This document shows, piece after piece, positions 1 to 5,687 of a stretch of DNA of 6,603 nucleotides. The position numbers and the translations under genes were made by a program. The notes below the pieces were generated by a model that had not been told where the DNA came from, searched no databases, and saw nothing but the letters and a program-made list of their open reading frames with translations. Source of the DNA: Pseudomonadota bacterium (GTDB lineage Bacteria; Pseudomonadota; Gammaproteobacteria; Burkholderiales; SG8-39); contig JAJZUN010000157.1 of NCBI GenBank assembly GCA_021848555.1, positions 1 to 6,603 of the forward strand. Reading direction: 5' to 3'. Every line of letters starts with the position of its first letter. Within the stretch, counting starts at the first letter, position 1.

Positions 1-524
1 AGGAAGAGGGCGACCCGGGGCAGCCGGTGGTGTTCACCGAGCATTTCCCCACCGCCACCGGGCGCGCCAAGTTCGTTCCCGCCGACCTGATTTCCGCCGA
101 TGAACAGCCGGATGCGAACTATCCGATGGTGCTGATCACCGGGCGCCAGCTCGAGCACTGGCACACGGGTTCGATGACGCGCCGCGCCGGCGTGCTCGAC
201 GCGATCGAACCAGAACCAATGGCCTCGTTCCATCCGCTCGACCTCGACGGCTTCGGCGTGAAGTCGGGCGAAGTGGTGACCGTGGCTTCGCGCCGCGGCA
301 GCATATCGCTTTACGCGCGTGCCGACGCCGGCACCCCGAGGGGCGCCGTGTTCATCCCGTTTTGCTATTACGAAGCGGCGGCGAACAAGCTCACCAATCC
401 AGTGCTCGATCCTTTCGGCAAGATTCCCGAGTTCAAGTACTGCGCGGTAAAAGTGAAAAGAGGTGGTCCGAAGCCGGTGCATTCCAGTTTTGGCGGCGGG
501 CAGGCGCTGCACACATTGTCTTAA
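1..524 (+). CDS. fdhF: Formate dehydrogenase alpha subunit, C-terminal part (5' end outside window)
   Basis: This is the C-terminal end of a molybdopterin-dependent formate dehydrogenase catalytic subunit (the family called FdhF, or FdsA in soluble NAD-linked complexes). It oxidises formate to CO2. The frame is open from base 3, giving 173 visible codons before TAA; the GTG at 27 is internal. What is visible is the molybdopterin-dinucleotide-binding domain: TGRQLEHWHTGSMTRR, then FHPLDLDGFGV followed by a GEVVTVASRRG strand, then FCYYEAAANKLTNP and DPFGKIPEFKYCAVKV. These blocks are characteristic of this family as I know it. The catalytic Cys/Sec and the Fe-S domains would lie upstream. The last 20 or so residues after KVKRG are rich in Gly and His and go beyond the point where I expect homologues to end. 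Other subunits cannot be seen. The family call is firm; the exact complex type is not determined. Confidence 0.9.
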   Translation, partial: EEGDPGQPVVFTEHFPTATGRAKFVPADLISADEQPDANYPMVLITGRQLEHWHTGSMTRRAGVLDAIEPEPMASFHPLDLDGFGVKSGEVVTVASRRGSISLYARADAGTPRGAVFIPFCYYEAAANKLTNPVLDPFGKIPEFKYCAVKVKRGGPKPVHSSFGGGQALHTLS

Positions 525-568
525 GTGCTTGCGCATGCCACGAGTAAGCATTGCGCGCTCCGCGCGCC

Positions 569-617
569 AACCGCGTTTTTGGTACGGAAAAACACCATCC
601 GTACCAAAAACGCGGTT
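569..617. repeat. Perfect 20-bp inverted repeat, possible terminator after the formate dehydrogenase gene
   Basis: Arms 569-588 and 598-617 are perfectly complementary over 20 bases (left arm begins AACCGCG, right arm ends CGCGGTT) with a 9-base loop. The hairpin begins 44 bases after the stop codon of the formate dehydrogenase gene. The right arm runs into TTTTGATT, so it could act as a rho-independent terminator, although the T run is short and partly inside the stem. It could equally be a mobile palindromic (REP- or MITE-like) unit. The structure is seen directly; the role is inferred. Confidence 0.6.
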
Positions 618-655
618 TTGATTAAAACCAAACGCGGCGCGGGGGTTTCATACGA

Positions 656-706
656 GATCGCCGATTGCGTGCGGACGGGTTCATCGTCCGTGCGCAATCG
701 GCGATC
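656..706. repeat. 22-bp inverted repeat with one two-base mismatch
   Basis: Arms 656-677 and 685-706 pair over 22 positions: GATCGCCGATTGCG, a 2-base mismatch, then CGGACG, with a 7-base loop. It is the second of three hairpins in the spacer before fhs. It shares the CGGACG/CGTCCG core with the next hairpin. There is no following T run, so a simple terminator is unlikely. Confidence 0.6.
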
Positions 707-707
707 C

Positions 708-731
708 GCGCGGACGGGACGCCGTCCGCGC
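708..731. repeat. Perfect 10-bp GC-rich hairpin
   Basis: Arms 708-717 (GCGCGGACGG) and 722-731 (CCGTCCGCGC) enclose a GACG loop. It starts one base after the preceding hairpin ends and repeats its CGGACG core, so the two look like related palindromic units. It lies about 105 bases before the fhs start codon. Confidence 0.55.
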
Positions 732-836
732 AAGCTGGCGCACCGCTTCCGCAATTCTTGACCGCCATCAAGGCTGCGCCCCGCCTGTGTGCCTATATTT
801 GGCGCCACAAATTGAAACACCATTGAGGAGAACGTC

Positions 837-2507
837 ATGCCCACGGACATCGATATCGCGCAGAAGGCGAAAATGCAGCGCATCCCCAAGCTGGCCGCGG
901 AAAAGCTCGGCATCGGCGAAGATCACCTCGTGCCTTACGGCCATTACAAGGCCAAGGTGTCGCTCGACTACGTCGACAGCCTGAAGGGCAAACCCGACGG
1001 CAAGCTGATCCTGGTGACCGCGATCAGCCCCACGCCCGCGGGCGAGGGCAAGACCACCACCACGGTGGGCCTGGGCGACGCGCTCAATCATATCGGCAAG
1101 AAGGCGATGATCTGTCTGCGCGAGCCCTCGCTCGGCCCGGTATTCGGCATGAAAGGCGGCGCCGCCGGCGGCGGCTACGCGCAAGTGGTGCCGATGGAAG
1201 ATATCAACCTGCATTTCACCGGCGACTTCAATGCGATCGCGCTCGCGAACAACCTGCTCGCGGCGCTGCTCGACAACCACATCCATCACGGCAATGAACT
1301 CGGCATCGACGTGCGCCGCATCGCCTGGAAGCGCGTGGTCGACATGAACGACCGCGCGCTGCGCGACATCGTGGTGTCGCTCGGCGGCCCTGGCAACGGC
1401 TATCCGCGCCAGGACGGCTTCGACATCGTAGTGGCCTCGGAAGTGATGGCGATATTCTGCCTGTCGACTTCGCTCGAGGACCTGAAGAAGCGCCTCGGCA
1501 ATATCGTGGTGGCGTATAGCCGCGACCAGAAGCCGATCTACGCGCGCGACTTGAATGCGCACGGGGCGATGACGGTGCTGCTGCGCGATGCGCTGGCGCC
1601 GAACCTGGTGCAGACGCTGGAGAATAGCCCGGCGTTCATTCACGGCGGCCCGTTTGCGAACATCGCCCACGGCTGCAACTCGGTGATCGCTACCAAGACT
1701 GCGCTGAAGCTTACCGACTACGTCGTGACCGAAGCCGGTTTCGGCGCCGACCTCGGCGCGGAAAAATTCATCGACATCAAATGCCGCAAGAGCGGACTGC
1801 GACCCTCCGCCACGGTGATCGTGGCCACGGTGCGCGCAATGAAATACCACGGCGGCGCGGACCTGAAGACGATTACGCAGGAAAACCTGGCCGCGCTCGA
1901 CAAGGGCCTGGTGAACCTGGAGCGCCATGTCGACAACGTGCAGCGCGTGTACGGCGTTCCCTGCGTGGTGTCGATCAATCACTTCACCAGCGACACCGCC
2001 GCCGAAGTGGACATGCTCAAGGCGCGCATGGCCAAGCTCGGGGTCAAAGTCGTGCTGGCCACGCACTGGGCCGATGGCGGCAAGGGCGCGACCGAACTGG
2101 CGCATATGGTAGTCGAGATGTGCGAGAAGAAATCCAGCCTCAACTTTGTCTACGAAGAAACCGACACGCTGTGGGACAAGGTCAACAAGATCGCGAAGAA
2201 GATCTATCGCGCGAGCGAGGTCACCGCCGACGCCAAGGTGTGCAATCAGATCAAGAAACTGCAGGAAGACGGCTACGGCCACTACCCGGTGTGCGTGGCG
2301 AAGACGCAGTACTCGTTCTCCACCGATGCGCAGCTGCGCGGTGCGCCTGAGAACCACGTGATCAACATACGCGAAGTGCGCCTCGCGGCCGGCGCCGAAT
2401 TCGTGGTCATGGTCTGCGGCGACATCATGACCATGCCGGGTCTGCCCAAGGTGCCCTCGGCCAACAAGATCGACTTGGTCGACGGCAAGGTGGTGGGGCT
2501 GTTCTAA
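837..2507 (+). CDS. fhs: Formate--tetrahydrofolate ligase (10-formyl-THF synthetase)
   Basis: This cytoplasmic enzyme joins formate to tetrahydrofolate at the cost of ATP, giving 10-formyl-THF (EC 6.3.4.3). The protein has 556 residues, the usual full length. Visible family blocks are: P-loop [10 protein letters not shown] at 66-75; [18 protein letters not shown] at 96-113; FTGD at 127-130; [16 protein letters not shown] at 267-282; [13 protein letters not shown] at 299-311; [12 protein letters not shown] at 329-340; AKTQYSFS at 488-495; and MPGLPKVP at 533-540. The ATG is set by a GAGGAG ribosome site at 825-830, six bases upstream. A TATATT at 794-799 could be a -10 element, but I find no convincing -35 at the right distance. 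With the formate dehydrogenase gene upstream, it splits formate between oxidation and C1 assimilation. A 312-base spacer with hairpins makes separate transcription likely. Confidence 0.97.
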   Translation: MPTDIDIAQKAKMQRIPKLAAEKLGIGEDHLVPYGHYKAKVSLDYVDSLKGKPDGKLILVTAISPTPAGEGKTTTTVGLGDALNHIGKKAMICLREPSLGPVFGMKGGAAGGGYAQVVPMEDINLHFTGDFNAIALANNLLAALLDNHIHHGNELGIDVRRIAWKRVVDMNDRALRDIVVSLGGPGNGYPRQDGFDIVVASEVMAIFCLSTSLEDLKKRLGNIVVAYSRDQKPIYARDLNAHGAMTVLLRDALAPNLVQTLENSPAFIHGGPFANIAHGCNSVIATKTALKLTDYVVTEAGFGADLGAEKFIDIKCRKSGLRPSATVIVATVRAMKYHGGADLKTITQENLAALDKGLVNLERHVDNVQRVYGVPCVVSINHFTSDTAAEVDMLKARMAKLGVKVVLATHWADGGKGATELAHMVVEMCEKKSSLNFVYEETDTLWDKVNKIAKKIYRASEVTADAKVCNQIKKLQEDGYGHYPVCVAKTQYSFSTDAQLRGAPENHVINIREVRLAAGAEFVVMVCGDIMTMPGLPKVPSANKIDLVDGKVVGLF

Positions 2508-2562
2508 ATTCGTATTTCAATACCAGGGGAAATATCCCCCCATTTTGATTAGCGAACTCTAG

Positions 2563-2602
2563 GTCAGGGGGGTATTTCGGTAATTCTGAAATGGCCCCTG
2601 AC
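2563..2602. repeat. Stem-loop after fhs
   Basis: GTCAGGGG (2563-2570) pairs with CCCCTGAC (2595-2602). After a small internal loop, TTTCGG (2575-2580) pairs with CTGAAA (2586-2591), one pair being G-T, around a TAATT loop. It lies 55 bases past the fhs stop. There is no T run after it, so it is not a standard terminator. It may be a REP-like element or an RNA 3' end stabiliser. A weaker GGGG/CCCC hairpin lies just before it at 2526-2539. Confidence 0.45.
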
Positions 2603-2612
2603 AGGCTGTAAC

Positions 2613-2642
2613 AACACGGATGGGGAGTTCTCCCTTCGTGTT
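2613..2642 (+). terminator. Long hairpin, possible fhs terminator
   Basis: AACACGGA (2613-2620) pairs with TTCGTGTT (2635-2642), including one G-T pair. Inside it, GGGA (2623-2626) pairs with TCCC (2631-2634) around a GTTC loop, with a two-base bulge. The following CTTCTG is only mildly T-rich. A short TTCTG/CAGAA hairpin follows at 2644-2656. Termination of fhs transcription is possible but not shown by the sequence. Confidence 0.3.
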
Positions 2643-2752
2643 CTTCTGCATCAGAAAACTTTCGGCATCGCCGTATCCGCCGCTACGTGCCGTGCGCGCA
2701 GCGGCGGCAAACTGGTCGTTCGTCTGCGCTCGCTCAGTGCCGCCACGTGGAG

Positions 2753-2778
2753 TAAAATAGCCCCACTGCTGAGAGGGG
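2753..2778 (+). promoter_or_regulatory. Candidate -10 and leader hairpin for the TerC-family gene
   Basis: TAAAAT at 2753-2758 resembles a sigma-70 -10 box 35 bases before the start codon. No good -35 hexamer lies 16-18 bases upstream. Immediately after, CCCC (2761-2764) can pair with GGGG (2775-2778), with CT/AG extending the stem, so the putative transcript would begin close to a small hairpin. This is a weak call based on one element. Confidence 0.25.
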
Positions 2779-2793
2779 AAGAGGTTCCGCAAA

Positions 2794-3528
2794 ATGGATT
2801 TGTCGCTGCAGGCATTCTGGATTCCGCTGCTGAAAATCATCTGGATCAACATCGTTTTGTCCGGCGACAATGCGGTCGTGATCGCGCTGGCGGCGCGCTC
2901 GCTGCCGCCGCGGCAGCAGGCTCAGGCCGTGGCCTGGGGCAGCGGTGCCGCCGTGGTGATGCGCATCATCCTCACCTTGTTCGCGGTGGCGCTGCTGCAA
3001 TTGCCTTACCTGAAAATGATCGGCGCCGTGCTGCTGCTGTGGATCGGGGTGCAGCTGCTGTTGCCCGAGGAGGGCGACGCGGACATCGACGGCCACGAAA
3101 ATATGCTGGCAGCGATAAAAACCATTCTCATCGCCGACCTGGTGATGAGCTTGGACAACGTGATTGCGGTGGCCGCGGCGGCCGGTGACAGCGTGGTGCT
3201 GCTGATCCTCGGCCTGGGAATCAGCATACCGCTGGTGATTTTCGGCAGCACGCTGCTGATGCGCGTGATGGAGCGATTTCCGATTATCGTCACCGCCGGC
3301 GGCGCGCTGCTGGGTTTCGTCGCGGGCGAAATGGCGGTGAGCGATCCCGCACTGAGTGACTGGATGAGCGCAAATTTCCAGATGCTCGAGAAGAAACCCA
3401 TGCTTGCGGGCTTCGGTCTGGACCTGATCGTCGGTCTGGTCGGCGCGGCGCTGGTAGTGGCGATAGGAAAGCTGCTGGCGCGCAAGCAGGCGGTCGCCCT
3501 TGGTGAATCGCAGGAAATTCCCAGATGA
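2794..3528 (+). CDS. TerC/YjbE-family integral membrane protein
   Basis: A 244-residue, strongly hydrophobic inner-membrane protein of the TerC family, closest in style to the YjbE branch. Some members of the family export manganese; others have no proven substrate. The family's internal duplication is visible: NIVLSGDNAVVIALAAR near 19-35 and DLVMSLDNVIAVAAAA near 115-130, each with an Asp-Asn pair (D25/N26, D121/N122) inside a membrane segment. About six or seven membrane segments are expected. An acidic hydrophilic loop (PEEGDADIDGHE, 91-102) separates the two halves. The ATG is preceded by AAGAGG at 2779-2784, nine bases upstream. I searched the leader for the yybP-ykoY manganese riboswitch often found with relatives and did not recognise it. 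Family call firm; substrate unknown. Confidence 0.9.
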   Translation: MDLSLQAFWIPLLKIIWINIVLSGDNAVVIALAARSLPPRQQAQAVAWGSGAAVVMRIILTLFAVALLQLPYLKMIGAVLLLWIGVQLLLPEEGDADIDGHENMLAAIKTILIADLVMSLDNVIAVAAAAGDSVVLLILGLGISIPLVIFGSTLLMRVMERFPIIVTAGGALLGFVAGEMAVSDPALSDWMSANFQMLEKKPMLAGFGLDLIVGLVGAALVVAIGKLLARKQAVALGESQEIPR

Positions 3529-3552
3529 TGCATGCGCAGGACTTTTGCAAAA

Positions 3553-3596
3553 TTGACCCAGATCAATGCAATCGAATGCACACATAGCTGTATCCT
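3553..3596 (+). promoter_or_regulatory. FNR/Anr-like box with -10, upstream of the first antiporter gene
   Basis: TTGAC-CCAG-ATCAA at 3553-3566 matches the FNR/Anr consensus TTGAT-N4-ATCAA with one mismatch. TATCCT at 3591-3596 is a plausible -10, placing the box centre about 43.5 bases before the predicted start near 3603. That is close to the -41.5 spacing of FNR-activated class II promoters. The implied leader is about 170 bases long. The match is seen directly; regulation by an FNR-type protein is inferred. Confidence 0.45.
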
Positions 3597-3610
3597 GTAA
3601 ATAGAACGTG

Positions 3611-3642
3611 ACCGGGGAAATAAGATACTGACCCCGCCGGGG
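3611..3642. repeat. GGGG/CCCC palindromic element, possibly REP-like
   Basis: CGGGG at 3613-3617 can pair with CCCCG at 3632-3636, and the latter can instead pair with CGGGG at 3638-3642 around one base. GGGGAAATA at 3614-3622 also occurs at 2526-2534 beside the hairpin after fhs. Elements with this look, GGGGTCAG on one strand and TTTCCCC on the other, resemble interspersed palindromes of proteobacterial genomes. That identification is inference. Confidence 0.35.
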
Positions 3643-3676
3643 ATGCGCGCATGCGCGTACCTGACGGGCGCTGGTA

Positions 3677-3704
3677 CGGCAACCGCAAATAATTGCGGCT
3701 GCCG
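3677..3704. repeat. Stem-loop in the leader of the first antiporter gene
   Basis: CGGCA (3677-3681) pairs with TGCCG (3700-3704), then after one mismatch CCGCAA (3683-3688) pairs with TTGCGG (3693-3698) around an ATAA loop. It would lie in the transcript if the promoter upstream is real. It has no T run typical of a terminator. Confidence 0.45.
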
Positions 3705-3720
3705 GACACGAATAATTAAT

Positions 3721-3737
3721 TTCCGCAATTAGCGGAA
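3721..3737. repeat. Small perfect hairpin 39 bases before the antiporter start codon
   Basis: TTCCGC (3721-3726) and GCGGAA (3732-3737) form a perfect 6-bp stem with an AATTA loop. It shares the CCGCAA core with the preceding hairpin. It could shape the 5' leader or be an operator dyad; nothing decides between these. Confidence 0.35.
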
Positions 3738-3775
3738 TTCCAATTGAGCGATGTACTTTTGAGGGGGACACAATC

Positions 3776-5119
3776 ATGTCAAATGGGAACAACTCCCAGC
3801 AAGATCTTGCGAAACAGACCTTAGGCCCGATCGCCGGCAACCGTTGGATACAATTGGCGGCCGGCGTCATTGCGATGATCGTCATATCGAACTTTCAGTA
3901 TGCCTTTACTCTTTTTACCCCGGGGCTGAAGCAGCAGTTTGTAGGAGTGCCCTATTCACAGATTGCCCTTATCTATACCCTGTTCATCCTGTTTGAAACC
4001 TGGCCAGTGCCGGTTGCGGGTTACTTCATCGATAAATTCGGTATCCGTAATCTCATGCTCGTCGGTTCCGTGCTCATTTTTCTGGGATGGGTGCTCGGCG
4101 GAACGATCGCGACATCGGTTTTTCACTTGTACATCTTTTACGGCGTCCTTGCCGGTACCGGCGCGGGCATCATCTACATCGCGACAGTGGCCAATGCGGT
4201 CAAATGGTTTCCCGACAAGCGCGGATTGGCGGCCGGCCTGACGGCCGCCGGATTCGGCGGCGGCTCGGCGCTCACGCTGATTCCGATCAGCGCTTCGATC
4301 AGCTCCATGGGCTGGGCCGGCGCGATGGCTGCATGGGGTGTCGGTCAAGGCGTCGTCGCCATCGTAATGGCGCTGATATTGCACCACCCCCCCAAAGGTT
4401 GGTTGCCTAAAGACTGGGTGCAGCCCAAGGCGGTAGCGCAAACACGCCGCGAGTTTTCGGCGGCGCAGATGCTGACGCAGAAAGAGTTTTACATCATGTA
4501 TTTCATGTTCCTCATGGTCTGCACCGGCGGGCTGATGACTACCGGCAACATGTCCCAGATCGCCAAGTCGCTCAACGTGTTCGACGCGAAGGTCATGGGC
4601 ATCGCCATCGTTCCGTTCGTCGCCACCGTAGCGGGCGTCACCAACGCGTTCGCGCGCATCATGTGGGGTGCGGTTTCGGACCGGTTCGGCCGCGAGTACA
4701 CGATGGCGTTTGCCTTTGCGCTTGAAGGCGTGCTGATTTTCCTGATGACGCAGATCTCGGGCAGCCCGATCGCGTTCATGATCCTGATGCCCTTCGTCTT
4801 TCTGGCCTGGGGCGAAATCTATGCCTTGTTCTCGGCGATAACGGGCGATGTGTTCGGTCCGAAGAACGCATCGGGCAACTACGGCATTCTGTATACGGCC
4901 AAAGGCCTGGCATCGATCCTGGCGGGCTGGGGTGCCGCTGCGGTGGCGGCGCTCTATGCCGGCTCTTTCTCGGTGCCATACTACATCTCGGCCGTATTCG
5001 ACATTACCGCTGCGATCATGGCCCTTTACATTCTGCGGCCCATCATTCGCAGGAGGATTGCCGGCGAAGCGGCTGGAGCAGAAGGCGGCCCCGCCATCTC
5101 TGCAGCAGCGAAGGCCTGA
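3776..5119 (+). CDS. oxlT: OFA-family MFS transporter, probable oxalate:formate antiporter
   Basis: A 447-residue inner-membrane protein with about twelve membrane segments of the major facilitator superfamily, OFA (oxalate:formate antiporter) family. It probably exchanges oxalate for formate. Visible features are: GNRWIQLAAGV at the start of segment 1 (21-31); the loop 2-3 motif GYFIDKFGIR (82-91); the family hallmark KWFPDKRGLAAGLTAAGFG (143-161); and the second-half motif GAVSDRFGR (298-306). By alignment from memory, the two basic residues that bind substrate in Oxalobacter OxlT (Arg272, Lys355) correspond to R294 in NAFARIMWG and K376 in YTAKGLAS. The C-terminal tail is Ala/Gly-rich. The ATG follows GAGGGGG (3761-3767) by eight bases. 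A long leader with an FNR-like box precedes it. OFA proteins can carry other acids, so the substrate is likely rather than proven. Confidence 0.85.
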   Translation: MSNGNNSQQDLAKQTLGPIAGNRWIQLAAGVIAMIVISNFQYAFTLFTPGLKQQFVGVPYSQIALIYTLFILFETWPVPVAGYFIDKFGIRNLMLVGSVLIFLGWVLGGTIATSVFHLYIFYGVLAGTGAGIIYIATVANAVKWFPDKRGLAAGLTAAGFGGGSALTLIPISASISSMGWAGAMAAWGVGQGVVAIVMALILHHPPKGWLPKDWVQPKAVAQTRREFSAAQMLTQKEFYIMYFMFLMVCTGGLMTTGNMSQIAKSLNVFDAKVMGIAIVPFVATVAGVTNAFARIMWGAVSDRFGREYTMAFAFALEGVLIFLMTQISGSPIAFMILMPFVFLAWGEIYALFSAITGDVFGPKNASGNYGILYTAKGLASILAGWGAAAVAALYAGSFSVPYYISAVFDITAAIMALYILRPIIRRRIAGEAAGAEGGPAISAAAKA

Positions 5120-5238
5120 GCCGCGCCGATTTGCTTGCGCGCTGCGACGTCTGCTCGGGAGCACCGGGCGGCCGTCGCGGCGGTTGCGGCAAACGTCGCG
5201 CGTGCCGAAGCGCTCCCTGATATCGCCAGGTTAACCCG

Positions 5239-5255
5239 CTGCGCGCGGCGCGCAG
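5239..5255. repeat. 17-base GC-rich palindrome downstream of the first antiporter gene
   Basis: CTGCGCGC (5239-5246) and GCGCGCAG (5248-5255) are perfect inverted copies around one base. As RNA it could fold as a 6-bp stem with a 5-base loop. It lacks a T run, so any role in ending the antiporter transcript is uncertain. Confidence 0.4.
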
Positions 5256-5303
5256 ATACGCGCCGTTGCGCGTAGCAAATTAGCATCTGCCGTTTATTCA
5301 TAG

Positions 5304-5324
5304 TCAGCGCAGCAATTGCGCTGA
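5304..5324. repeat. 8-bp hairpin flanked by a 10-base direct repeat
   Basis: TCAGCGCA (5304-5311) and TGCGCTGA (5317-5324) form a perfect stem around GCAAT. The direct repeat TAGCATCTGC lies 13 bases before it (5281-5290) and 4 bases after it (5329-5338). No function is evident. Confidence 0.4.
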
Positions 5325-5503
5325 GCCGTAGCATCTGCGCCACTCCCGTGCGCACTTCCGAATGCAAAGCCGGCGCGAAAGCTTGATGCTGGTTTTCCCT
5401 GGCTGCCGGCGCCTGTTCACTTGGTGCGAACGCGCGCACCGGTACGGCGCTGTGTGGCTAGCGCGAAAAATCAGTCGCATCAAGTGCGGGTATACCCAGC
5501 CTG

Positions 5504-5609
5504 TTTGATCCGAAATATTTGATTCAAGTCAATGTTAAAAAGTCACAGGCAAACGATAACCGTAGCTGCAAGTGAATCGAGCAAGTACGCGGTTTTGATC
5601 CGGATATTT
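5504..5609. repeat. Imperfect direct repeat TTTGATCCG-ATATTT around the second promoter
   Basis: The 17-base copy at 5504-5520 and the 16-base copy at 5594-5609 share TTTGATCCG and ATATTT and differ by one base and one gap. The first overlaps the start of the FNR-like box; the second lies inside the predicted leader. GATCCGGA also recurs at 5597-5604 and 5639-5646. This could be a repeated operator or chance. Confidence 0.3.
5519..5560 (+). promoter_or_regulatory. FNR/Anr-like box with -10, upstream of the second antiporter gene
   Basis: TTGAT-TCAA-GTCAA at 5519-5532 matches the FNR/Anr consensus TTGAT-N4-ATCAA with one mismatch. GATAAC at 5555-5560 is a candidate -10, with exactly 22 bases between the two. 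This predicts a start near 5567 and a box centre at -41.5, the class II activator position. It has the same half-sites as the box at 3553-3566, in the opposite orientation. The implied leader is about 120 bases. Confidence 0.5.
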
Positions 5610-5687
5610 CAATCCTATTCCAGGCGCCAGCGCAGCGCGATCCGGAGATAAGCCTTACAAAAATTCGCACGCGAGGAGAACGTAACT

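Larger units (their letters stand above)
5120..5502. other. Gene-free spacer with small inverted and direct repeats
   Basis: I find no convincing gene here. A reverse-strand frame at 5026-5439 runs into the antiporter gene, is Ala/Arg-rich and shows no recognisable domain. Structures seen are: the palindromes described separately at 5239-5255 and 5304-5324; a 10-base direct repeat TAGCATCTGC at 5281-5290 and 5329-5338 flanking the second of these; and a GGTGCG/CGCACC hairpin at 5423-5440. No clear terminator with a T run follows the antiporter stop. Confidence 0.5.

Noticed and set aside
618..631. A third FNR-like box, TTGAT-TAAA-ACCAA.
   Set aside because: It has one mismatch but lies within the hairpin cluster over 200 bases before fhs, with no well-placed -10; likely coincidental with the palindrome.
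758..799. A sigma-70 promoter for fhs made of TTGACC (758-763) and TATATT (794-799).
   Set aside because: The 30-base spacer is far too long; the two hexamers cannot belong to one promoter.
768..2357. A 529-codon open frame on the minus strand opposite fhs.
   Set aside because: It is an antisense shadow of a clearly conserved gene in GC-rich DNA. Its product is Arg/His/Val-rich with no domain I recognise.
2508..2793. A yybP-ykoY manganese riboswitch before the TerC-family gene.
   Set aside because: GGGGAGTT at 2622-2629 faintly recalls the motif start, but I could not find the conserved GAGACC-type loop or the paired partner. A covariance-model search would settle it.
3672..3686. A sigma-54 promoter (TGG-N10-GC spacing, TGGTACG...CCGC).
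   Set aside because: The GG and GC are correctly spaced but the TT before GC is CC, and the site lies inside a hairpin. No enhancer-binding site was seen.
2734..3885. A 383-codon minus-strand frame opposite the TerC gene and the next spacer.
   Set aside because: It is low-complexity (Gln/His/Arg-rich) and overlaps a well-supported membrane protein gene; codon-bias shadow.
3956..5164. A 402-codon minus-strand frame opposite the first antiporter.
   Set aside because: Arg/His/Gly-rich product with no family resemblance; shadow of the antiporter.
5026..5439. A 137-codon minus-strand frame reaching into the spacer after the first antiporter.
   Set aside because: Ala/Arg-rich with no recognisable domain, and it overlaps the 3' end of the antiporter gene.
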